From positions 1 through 7,137 of the forward strand of contig CAAFIS010000304.1 in assembly GCA_900763035.1 (NCBI GenBank): a DNA stretch of 7,137 nt. The letters run 5' to 3'. A model generated the notes under the pieces. It was given only the letters and a program-made list of their open reading frames with translations, was not told the origin of the DNA and searched no databases. Of the stretch, positions 1-6,234 are shown piece by piece. The stretch is from Clostridia bacterium. Its GTDB lineage: Bacteria > Bacillota > Clostridia > Oscillospirales > Acutalibacteraceae. Within the stretch, counting starts at the first letter, position 1; each line of letters opens with the position of its first letter. Position numbers and translations under genes: made by a program.

Positions 1-114
1 CCGGTATCCACAGAACCAAGCACTCCCGCCGAAACCCCGACAGATGCTGCCGATCCAGCAGCTTGCACACCAAATGAGGACAAACACGAAAGCGGCCCTG
101 CTATTTCTTCTGAG
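1..114 (+). other. Anomalous edge segment; plus strand reads as a Pro/Thr/Glu/Ala-rich protein linker
   Basis: In plus frame 1 these bases encode a low-complexity stretch beginning PVSTEPSTPAETPTDAADPA and continuing through a charged part to GPAISSEPV. It resembles a real extracellular linker in a surface protein. The minus-strand reading of the same bases, which continues the binding-protein frame, gives an unlikely Trp/Cys-rich tail. The plus reading has no stop here and would run on as antisense of the binding-protein gene, so it cannot be an intact convergent gene. I infer a fragment of another gene joined to the operon at about base 105-120, or a frameshifted 3' end plus downstream sequence. 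Both remain possible. Confidence 0.4.
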
Positions 115-1710
115 CCGGTAGCCGTCGAACTTATCGTTGACGACGGTCTGATAGGTGTCGGCATAAGTGTCGATCGCATTGCCGGGCGTGATCGTGCCGC
201 GCATGACGTTGCCGGCGACGGTACTGAAGGCCGGATCGCCCCAGCTCACGTCGAACAGGCTGAGCATATCGGTCACCTGATGGGCCGTATCGGTATACAT
301 GCTCTTGAACAGCTTATAGGCGTTGGCGTCGGTGAAGCGGGAGATCCAGCGCTCCTTGAACAGCGTATCCTGGCTGACGCCTTCATACGGCATATACAGC
401 TCATCCATCAGCATGAGGTATTTGGCCGCGTCCTTTTGGTAGGTGACGGGGATGAAATAGCCGTAGCCGATGTTCATCTGCGACACGTAGCCGGTCGCGC
501 GTGGGCCTTTCGGGACGGGGACGATGCCGATCTCGTCTTTCATGCCCTGCTCATAGCAGATGTTGACGAGCGCGGCGCCGCCGGCGAGGATGGCGATATT
601 GCCCTTGGCGAATTCCTTGTCGATCGCGTTCCAAGCCATGTCGCCGGCATTGCCGAGCACGGTCTTATCGACGCTGCCCCACTGATAGAGCTGCTCGAAC
701 GCCTCGCGGTTGTTCGGCGTATCCAGCGTGATCTTCGGGCTGCCGGAGCTGTCGACCGTACCCAGACGGCCGCCGTTGGCCAGCGAGAGCTGGATCAGCA
801 CGGCCATCGCACCAGAGATGCCCAGACCGTACTGCGTGACGGTGCCGCTGCTGTTGCGCACGGTGGCCGCCTTGGCGATCTCGGATACTTTTTGCCATGT
901 CCAGTCGCCGCTTTGATACAGCGCATAGGGATCGACCTTGATGGCGTTCATGATCCGCTTGTTATACGCCCAAAGGCCGCTGACGTCCCGCGTGGTGTCG
1001 CCGAAGGTGGTGTAGCCGAACACGTACTGCGAACCATTGACATGGTAATACTGCCGGATGGTCTGGTTATACCGTGCATCGGTCATGTCGATGCCGGTCT
1101 GCTTGATGGCGGTATCGAGCGAGGCCACGATGCCGGAGCGGATGAAGTTATAATTCGCGTTGCCGTTGATGCTGATGATGTGCCCGACGGGGCTGCCGTT
1201 GAGCACACTGGTGACGATGTTGCCGTTATACTCGGTGTTGCTCGCCCCTTGCTTCTGCTCGATCTTGCAGTTGAATTTTTTCTCCACCTCGGCCACGCGG
1301 TCGATCCAGCGGTCGGTCGCGGCGCTGACGCCTTTTTTGGTCTGCGGCTTCCATTCATAGATCAGCGTCACGGTCTTGCCGCCGAAGTCCAGCGCGTCTT
1401 TGGCCTGCTGCGTTTTATCGCTCTGCGTCTTGCCGGACGTGGTCTTTACCGCGGCGGTTTTCGTCGGAGGCTTCGTCGTCTTTCCGGTACCGGCCGTGCC
1501 GGCGCCGGTCGTGCTCTCCGTTCCGCTGTCCGCCGGCAGCGTGCCTGCGCTGCTTTGCGGATCGTCCGGGGCGGTCGGCAGCTGCGAGGTGCCGCTGTTC
1601 GGCGCGGAGCCGTCCGGCCCGGTCTGTCTGCCACAGCCGACTGCCGAGAACAGCAGCACGGCGGCGCCGAGCAGCGCGAGCGGACGCGTGATGATGCGTT
1701 TGCGGTCCAT
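1..1710 (-). CDS. Extracellular solute-binding lipoprotein of a CUT1-type sugar ABC transporter (3' end not resolved)
   Basis: Predicted to capture a carbohydrate outside the cell and deliver it to the two permeases encoded just upstream. The reading frame opens with ATG at 1710 after a good AAAGGAG site and stays open to base 1 (570 codons, no stop seen). Residues 1-25 are a basic then hydrophobic signal peptide ending in a lipobox (A-V-G followed by Cys26), so the protein should be lipid-anchored. Residues 27-108 form a Gly/Thr/Ser/Pro/Lys-rich linker. The folded domain starts near DFGGKTVTLIYEW (108 on) and shows family 1 binding-protein marks such as WAYNK (about 247-251) and GDWTWQKVSEIAK (about 268-280). 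Convincing protein sequence ends near FDGYR (residue 532, base 115). The remaining 38 residues are rich in Trp, Cys and Phe and look like non-coding sequence. Family assignment is firm, substrate is unknown, and the C-terminus is doubtful. Confidence 0.9.
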   Translation of the reverse strand, partial: MDRKRIITRPLALLGAAVLLFSAVGCGRQTGPDGSAPNSGTSQLPTAPDDPQSSAGTLPADSGTESTTGAGTAGTGKTTKPPTKTAAVKTTSGKTQSDKTQQAKDALDFGGKTVTLIYEWKPQTKKGVSAATDRWIDRVAEVEKKFNCKIEQKQGASNTEYNGNIVTSVLNGSPVGHIISINGNANYNFIRSGIVASLDTAIKQTGIDMTDARYNQTIRQYYHVNGSQYVFGYTTFGDTTRDVSGLWAYNKRIMNAIKVDPYALYQSGDWTWQKVSEIAKAATVRNSSGTVTQYGLGISGAMAVLIQLSLANGGRLGTVDSSGSPKITLDTPNNREAFEQLYQWGSVDKTVLGNAGDMAWNAIDKEFAKGNIAILAGGAALVNICYEQGMKDEIGIVPVPKGPRATGYVSQMNIGYGYFIPVTYQKDAAKYLMLMDELYMPYEGVSQDTLFKERWISRFTDANAYKLFKSMYTDTAHQVTDMLSLFDVSWGDPAFSTVAGNVMRGTITPGNAIDTYADTYQTVVNDKFDGYRLRRNSRAAFVFVLIWCASCWIGSICRGFGGSAWFCGYR

Positions 1711-1828
1711 GGATCCTACTCCTTTGTTGAACGATGTAGTAGTGTTTTCGGTGCCTCTCCAAGCACGCACGGTCATCCGTTCGCTTTGCCGGGCATCCCC
1801 CTTTCTCTCCCTGGCGCGGACAGGCGGC
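1711..1828 (-). other. Intergenic leader before the solute-binding protein gene (118 nt)
   Basis: This is the longest non-coding gap in the window and separates the second permease stop from the binding-protein start. A longer leader at this point can allow separate processing, stabilisation or expression of the binding protein, which ABC systems often need in excess of the permeases. I found only a weak 4-bp GTGC/GCAC stem (around 1750-1766), no terminator, no clear promoter boxes and no catabolite-response operator. Any regulatory role is inference. Confidence 0.4.
1719..1725 (-). promoter_or_regulatory. Ribosome binding site of the solute-binding protein gene
   Basis: The minus strand reads AAAGGAG followed by 8 nt and then ATG at 1710. 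This fixes the start just before a canonical lipoprotein signal peptide. Confidence 0.85.
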
Positions 1829-2761
1829 CTATCCGACCAGCCCGCTGCGCTCGATGCTTTGGACGAAATATCGCTGGGTGAACAGATACAGCAGGACGAG
1901 CGGCACGATCAGATAGACCGCGCCGGCGTTGACGAGCAGGCTGCGCGCCACGGTGTTCGCGGAGGCATCCAGCCCGAGGGCCGAGATCTTTTGCACCTCG
2001 GTCACGAGCAGCGGCATATCCGGCATCAGCGTCGGGATATACTTGATGTCCAGCCACGTCCAGACGAAGCCGAACAGGAACACCGTCACCATCATCGTGC
2101 GCGCGCCGGGCAGAATGATCCGCAAAAACGCGCGCACCGGCCCGGCGCCGTCGATATACGCGGCCTCCTCCAGCTCCCGCGGCATCCCGCGGAAGAATTG
2201 CCGCAGGATGAAGATGAACAGCCCGCAGCGGTAGCCGGTGCAGGTGACGGCGAGCAAAATGAGCGGCCACTGGGTGCCGATCAGCGAAGGCGGCGCGCCC
2301 CCGGTGACGAGCGAAACGAGGCCGAACGGGTCGAAATACCGAAACTCGCTGAACAGCGGGACGAGCAGCAGATCCGGCGGGACGACCGTACCGACCAGCG
2401 CCAAGGCGAGGAAAACGCCGTTTAAGCGGAAGCGGAAACGGGCAAGGCCGTAGCCCGCGACGGTGGCGGACAACGTCTGCAGCAGGGCGACGAGGGCGGT
2501 GAACTGCACCGTCAGCGGATAGACCGCCGAAAGATCCAGCTGACGCCAGACGTCGCGGTAATGGCTGAGCGTCGGATGACGCGGGATATAGCGCACGGAC
2601 ATATCGTGGACGTCCCGCAGCGCCATGAACGAGGCGCAGAGCTTCGTGAGCAGCGGATAGATGACGACGAACGTCAGCGCCGTGAACAGCACCGCCCGCA
2701 GCAGCGCCATGGCGACGGGGATCGCCTTTTTTCGGATCCTTTGCCGGGTGGAGGCTCGCAT
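1829..2761 (-). CDS. Carbohydrate ABC transporter permease, MalG/LplC-type (CUT1 inner-membrane subunit)
   Basis: One of two membrane subunits forming the sugar channel; it should pair with the permease encoded directly upstream. The 310-residue product has about six membrane segments (roughly 17-38, 83-106, 115-137, 165-190, 221-238, 277-296). The cytoplasmic EAA loop that docks the ATPase is clear: EEAAYIDGA at about 198-206, followed by FLRIILPGAR. The C-terminus, QRYFVQSIERSGLVG, matches the usual MalG-like ending. I chose ATG 2761 over the in-frame ATG at 2788. The former has AAAGGAG 10 nt upstream and lies 19 nt after the preceding stop. The latter has no ribosome binding site and would overlap the upstream gene by 8 nt. 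The segment SFMALRDVHDMSVRYIPRHP after the first membrane helix resembles permeases that accompany DUF5696 proteins. Substrate unknown. Confidence 0.93.
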   Translation of the reverse strand: MRASTRQRIRKKAIPVAMALLRAVLFTALTFVVIYPLLTKLCASFMALRDVHDMSVRYIPRHPTLSHYRDVWRQLDLSAVYPLTVQFTALVALLQTLSATVAGYGLARFRFRLNGVFLALALVGTVVPPDLLLVPLFSEFRYFDPFGLVSLVTGGAPPSLIGTQWPLILLAVTCTGYRCGLFIFILRQFFRGMPRELEEAAYIDGAGPVRAFLRIILPGARTMMVTVFLFGFVWTWLDIKYIPTLMPDMPLLVTEVQKISALGLDASANTVARSLLVNAGAVYLIVPLVLLYLFTQRYFVQSIERSGLVG

Positions 2762-2771
2762 AGCCGGTCGG

Positions 2772-2778
2772 CTCCTTT
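2772..2778 (-). promoter_or_regulatory. Ribosome binding site deciding the start of the second permease
   Basis: AAAGGAG on the minus strand sits between the TGA of the upstream permease (2781-2783) and ATG 2761, with 10-nt spacing. It lies inside any reading frame begun at 2788, which argues for the shorter start. Confidence 0.75.
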
Positions 2779-2780
2779 CC

Positions 2781-3674
2781 TCAGTCATTGTAGAAAACGA
2801 AACGGTCGACGATCAGGTAGACCGCCGTCAGGATCGCCAGCACGATCGCCAGATACACCCATGCCATGGCGCTGCCGCGGCCGAAGCGCACCTCGTTGAA
2901 GCAGATGTCCCACACGTTCTGCAAAACGGCGTTGTCGGCCCGGGTGAACTGATCGATGACGCAGTACAGGATGACGACGAGCACGAGAGGGCTGATCATG
3001 GGCAGGCTGATCTTCCAAAAGACCTCCCATTTCGTGGCGCCTTCCACATAAGACGCTTCGTAGATCGACGGAGAGATCGAGCGCAGACCGGCCAGAAAGA
3101 TCACGATCGGGATGGCGGACATCGCCAAAACGGTGCCGATGTTCTCGATGGCCGAGACCAGCACGCCGGTGACGGTATCGCTGATCTTGAACTGCTCCAG
3201 AAAAGCGACGAACGCGGTCGACAGCTCCGTGCCGGAGGATGTGCCCTTTTCGGCGATGGTGCTGCCGAGGGTATCGGACGCCATCAGGCGCGACACGGCG
3301 CCGGAGGACACGATCAGCGGCAAAAACAAGATCGCTCTGGCCAGCGAACGGCCGACGAACTCCTGATCGAGCAGGCTGGCGATGAAAAAGCTGAACACGA
3401 GCACGATCGGGACGCTCAGCAGCATCGTGCGCAGCGTTTCGACCAGTGTGCGCACGAAATTCGGATCCTTTTGGAAGAGATACCGGAAGTTCTCCGTGCC
3501 GACGAAGCGCAGCGTGTAGCCGGTCACGGTAGGGATGACCTCGCTGACGCTGAAACGAAGCGACAGCAGGATGGGGTAGAGGATAAAGAACAGCGCGCCC
3601 ACCGCAAAGGGCAGCAAAAACAGATAGCCGACCCGCCGCTGTCGTTTTTCCAGGGAAAGGTGTTTTTGGCGCAT
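2781..3674 (-). CDS. Sugar ABC transporter permease, MalF/LplB-type (CUT1 inner-membrane subunit)
   Basis: Partner membrane subunit of the sugar channel. The 297-residue product has a basic N-terminus and about six membrane segments (near 15-37, 81-102, 111-126, 177-197, 226-241, 269-292). The EAA loop is present in a variant form, YEASYVEGATKWEVFWKISL at 205-224 with LP following, where the usual EAA..DGA reads EAS..EGA. I recall this variant from MalF-like partners in similar clusters. An extracellular loop of about 40 residues (127-165), rich in Ser/Thr, precedes the fourth helix. ATG 3674 follows AGGAGGG with 7-nt spacing and lies only 3 nt after the stop of the DUF5696 gene, so the two are very likely translationally coupled. 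No ATPase gene is present in the window; a shared MsmX-type ATPase elsewhere is the usual arrangement for this family. Confidence 0.93.
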   Translation of the reverse strand: MRQKHLSLEKRQRRVGYLFLLPFAVGALFFILYPILLSLRFSVSEVIPTVTGYTLRFVGTENFRYLFQKDPNFVRTLVETLRTMLLSVPIVLVFSFFIASLLDQEFVGRSLARAILFLPLIVSSGAVSRLMASDTLGSTIAEKGTSSGTELSTAFVAFLEQFKISDTVTGVLVSAIENIGTVLAMSAIPIVIFLAGLRSISPSIYEASYVEGATKWEVFWKISLPMISPLVLVVILYCVIDQFTRADNAVLQNVWDICFNEVRFGRGSAMAWVYLAIVLAILTAVYLIVDRFVFYND

Positions 3675-3677
3675 GGT

Positions 3678-6200
3678 CTATCCCTCCTGTCCGTTTCGGA
3701 CGGCGAAGCTGCGGGCGGACAGCGTTCGACCGTCGACGGTCACGTCACTGTCGCCGTAGTTGACGGTGACGGTCGCCCCGCCGGCGAACGTCGTGCGGTA
3801 TACGCGGTCGCCCACCCGGTCGTAACGGACGATCCTCCGTCCGGAAAGGCCGTCGAGCGCGGTCTGGTAGCCGACGGCGGTCTGCAGCAGGTCGCTGCGC
3901 CAATAGGAAAAGTCGGTGGAATACAGGAAAGCACACGGGCCGTCCGTCACCTCCCGGCCATTTTGCGCGGTCAACACGTAGGCAAGGCCGCCGGCCGTCT
4001 GTGCCAGATGCAGCAGCTGCCCCTCGCGGTCTCCCTCGAGGCTGCGGGCCGTGCCGGTGAAACGCACATAGCCGCTGAGCACCATCGGCAAAAACGGGAT
4101 GCTCTCGTCGGTCAGGGAAGACCCGGACGAGGTGAGCGGCAGATCGAGACAGATATCGGCATACGGCAGGATGCAGGCATTGGCACCGCCGATCATCAGG
4201 CTGCGCTGCCCGGCGGCCTGTGCGACGGCCGCGGTCAGGCTCTCGAGCGCCGTTTGCCGATCGGCCGGCTGCTTTTCGGAATAGTCGGCGGCGATCTTGT
4301 TTCCGGCGTGGCGCAGGGACAGGCCGACGTCGCCGACGGCGGACAGGCTATCGAGATACCCGGAGAGCGCCCGTGCCGTCGCCTGCGGCGTGTGGATATA
4401 GCCGGTGCGCTCGCTTTCCCGCTGCATGGTCGCGCGGTCATAGGGATACACGCTGCCGGCACCGTGATCGAGCAGGCGCACGGTATCCCGCCGAATGGAG
4501 AAACCGTCGCCGAGCGAGCGGTCGTAGGTGTACTGGATATCGGCATCGAAAAACAGGGGGACGCCGTCCTGCCGCAGGCGTTCGGCCAGTGCCTGCGCCC
4601 CGGCAAGGCCGCCGAGCATGCGCTCCGCGCGTGCGCCGCCGGCGAAGCTGTGCAGATACCCGCCGCCGAACCAGCCGGACAGCTTCACCTGCAGCCCGCG
4701 CAGGCCGTTCGCCTGCAGATCGGCCGTGTGCTCCGCCACCTGTGCGAACGTCGTCATCGGCACCTTTTTCTCGTAGGACAGGCCGAGGAAGCTCTCGGTC
4801 TTGCGGATAAGGCCGACATATTCGGTCACGACGGGCGGTGTCTCCGGCGTCAGCGGCTCGCTGCCGCCGAAGATCTGCCGCTGCACGTAGGCGGCCATCC
4901 CGTTGTAGTCCGCCTGCTCCCCGGAAAGGAACGCATAACGGACGGTCAGATCGCCGGTGTAGCGCTTGCTCTGGGCGATCATGAAATAATCGTTCGCCTT
5001 GCCGGTCTGCAGCGCCGAACGGCACGTGGCGCGCAGGCTGAACGCGGCGTTTACGTAGGCGCAGCCGCTGTCGCTGCCGGGGAAGGCGCGGATCTCGGCG
5101 ATCGCATCGCCCTCGCCGATCGTGGCCAAAACGGCGCTGTCGCCGTTTTTCATGCCGAACACCGGCAGATAGACCTCCGGATAAGGCGAAACCAGCTCCG
5201 TCGGCGCCTGCGCATCGTCCATGCCGTACAGGGGCAGCACATAGGCCTGTGCGGCGCCCTTGCCGTTATAGTATCGCATGAGCGCGCCGCTGCCGTCGGG
5301 CAAAAGGAAATAGCCGTCGTCGCCCCGCGCCGGCGCGCCGAAGCGCGGCAGCAGATCGATAGAGGTCAGCGGGTAAGAGCTGCGCATACGCAGCTCGTCG
5401 CCCGGCACGGTCACGATCAGCTCGTCCTCGGTCAGCCGCAGCCGCAGCACGACACGAAAGACCGGCGTTTCCTCCTCTTCTCCGTCCTGCGGAAAAAAGG
5501 CGCTGTCGGCCTGATACTGTGCCGCGTCGTAGCCGGCCTCCTGCAGGATGGCCGCCAGACGCTTCTGCTGCTCGCCCGAGGCCTGCACCGTATCGCTGAG
5601 GATGTACAGCGGCTGCTGCGCAAGCAGCGGATACCGCCCGATCAGCTCGGTGTCGTTCTGCTCGGCCAAGCGGTAATCGTTCTCCACCCGGGCGCGGGAG
5701 AACTCGTCCCCGATGCTCTCGCAGACCGCCGCGAAGCGCTCCTCGGACAACGCCAGAGGGATCTTGAGCTGCCCGGTCATCTCGCCGACGCAATAGGTGA
5801 TCTCGGCGCCGTCGTCGGTCTTTTCGCAGGTGTATTGGCCGTCGGCTACGCTGGCGGTCATCGTGTCCACGGTGGCGAGCGTGCCGCCGGGGGTCAGGTA
5901 GGTCAGCGCCATGAGCGCGCGCCCCGCCGTGCCCGCCTCGCTCTCCGGGTCGGCGGAGCTCCACCGATGGCCGGTGTCTTTCTGCACGACCGTGAACGCG
6001 GTCGTGTTCTCGTCGATCCACAGCGCAAGGCGGTCGTTCTCGGCATACAGGCGAAGATCCTCCTCGGCCACCGTGTTCTGCGTGTGGCCGCTGCCGTAGG
6101 CGAGCGCCGGATCCCAAGCCTCCGCGATGTCTGCGCCGCAGGAGGACAGCAGCAGCACCATACTCAGCAGGCAGCCTGCGGAAAGCGCATATCTTTTCAT
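3678..6200 (-). CDS. DUF5696-type lipoprotein, possible TIM-barrel glycan-binding or hydrolase-like protein
   Basis: This is a large (840 residues) surface lipoprotein with no established activity. Residues 1-20 are a signal peptide with lipobox LLLSS before Cys21. The N-terminal part (about 45-290) looks beta-rich. The hallmark GYFLLPDGSGALMRYYNGK lies at about 296-314, followed by VYLPVFGMKNGDSAVLATIG (343-362). The central part (about 455-715) has the spacing of a TIM barrel: GLQVKLSGWFGGGYLHS (502-518), PLFFDADIQYTYDRS (548-562, acidic Asp552/Asp554), LSLRHAGNKIAADYSEK (627-643) and a SLMIGGANACILPYADI strand (667-683). A C-terminal beta module ends with FAGGATVTVNYGDSDV, as in many glycoside hydrolases. 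I assign DUF5696 from remembered signatures; the barrel and hydrolase role are inference. Position between a YIP1 protein and sugar permeases suggests work on the transported glycan outside the cell. ATG 6200 follows AAAGGAGGAG. Confidence 0.85.
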   Translation of the reverse strand: MKRYALSAGCLLSMVLLLSSCGADIAEAWDPALAYGSGHTQNTVAEEDLRLYAENDRLALWIDENTTAFTVVQKDTGHRWSSADPESEAGTAGRALMALTYLTPGGTLATVDTMTASVADGQYTCEKTDDGAEITYCVGEMTGQLKIPLALSEERFAAVCESIGDEFSRARVENDYRLAEQNDTELIGRYPLLAQQPLYILSDTVQASGEQQKRLAAILQEAGYDAAQYQADSAFFPQDGEEEETPVFRVVLRLRLTEDELIVTVPGDELRMRSSYPLTSIDLLPRFGAPARGDDGYFLLPDGSGALMRYYNGKGAAQAYVLPLYGMDDAQAPTELVSPYPEVYLPVFGMKNGDSAVLATIGEGDAIAEIRAFPGSDSGCAYVNAAFSLRATCRSALQTGKANDYFMIAQSKRYTGDLTVRYAFLSGEQADYNGMAAYVQRQIFGGSEPLTPETPPVVTEYVGLIRKTESFLGLSYEKKVPMTTFAQVAEHTADLQANGLRGLQVKLSGWFGGGYLHSFAGGARAERMLGGLAGAQALAERLRQDGVPLFFDADIQYTYDRSLGDGFSIRRDTVRLLDHGAGSVYPYDRATMQRESERTGYIHTPQATARALSGYLDSLSAVGDVGLSLRHAGNKIAADYSEKQPADRQTALESLTAAVAQAAGQRSLMIGGANACILPYADICLDLPLTSSGSSLTDESIPFLPMVLSGYVRFTGTARSLEGDREGQLLHLAQTAGGLAYVLTAQNGREVTDGPCAFLYSTDFSYWRSDLLQTAVGYQTALDGLSGRRIVRYDRVGDRVYRTTFAGGATVTVNYGDSDVTVDGRTLSARSFAVRNGQEG
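3682..3688 (-). promoter_or_regulatory. Ribosome binding site of the first permease, inside the end of the DUF5696 gene
   Basis: AGGAGGG on the minus strand, 7 nt before ATG 3674. It lies within the last codons of the upstream gene, consistent with coupled translation. Confidence 0.85.
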
Positions 6201-6203
6201 TTG

Positions 6204-6213
6204 CTCCTCCTTT
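6204..6213 (-). promoter_or_regulatory. Ribosome binding site of the DUF5696 lipoprotein gene
   Basis: AAAGGAGGAG on the minus strand, with the AAAGGAGG core 5 nt from ATG 6200. It is a very strong match to the anti-Shine-Dalgarno sequence, placed in the 34-nt gap after the YIP1 gene. Confidence 0.85.
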
Positions 6214-6234
6214 TGCCCATCGTCCCGTGCCGGC

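Noticed and set aside
1773..1796. Seven-codon open frame (MPGKANG) after a purine-rich stretch in the 118-nt leader
   Set aside because: Too short to distinguish from chance. No attenuator structure or codon pattern supports a leader peptide.
1711..1828. Possible terminator or riboswitch in the longest intergenic gap
   Set aside because: Only a 4-bp stem was found, with no U-tract and no conserved aptamer pattern.
280..1881. Open frame of 533 codons on the plus strand
   Set aside because: Register-aligned antisense of the solute-binding protein gene. The sense frame has a lipoprotein signal, linker and family motifs.
1376..2425. Plus-strand open frame of 349 codons crossing the binding protein and second permease
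   Set aside because: Antisense shadow in high-GC DNA. It crosses a gene boundary, and its composition (Arg/Gln/Asp/Glu-rich second half) is typical of a reversed membrane-protein gene.
2731..3471. Repeated 12-mer TTCGGATCCTTT at 2731-2742 and 3460-3471
   Set aside because: Both copies lie inside permease coding sequence, and one such match is expected by chance in a window of this size.
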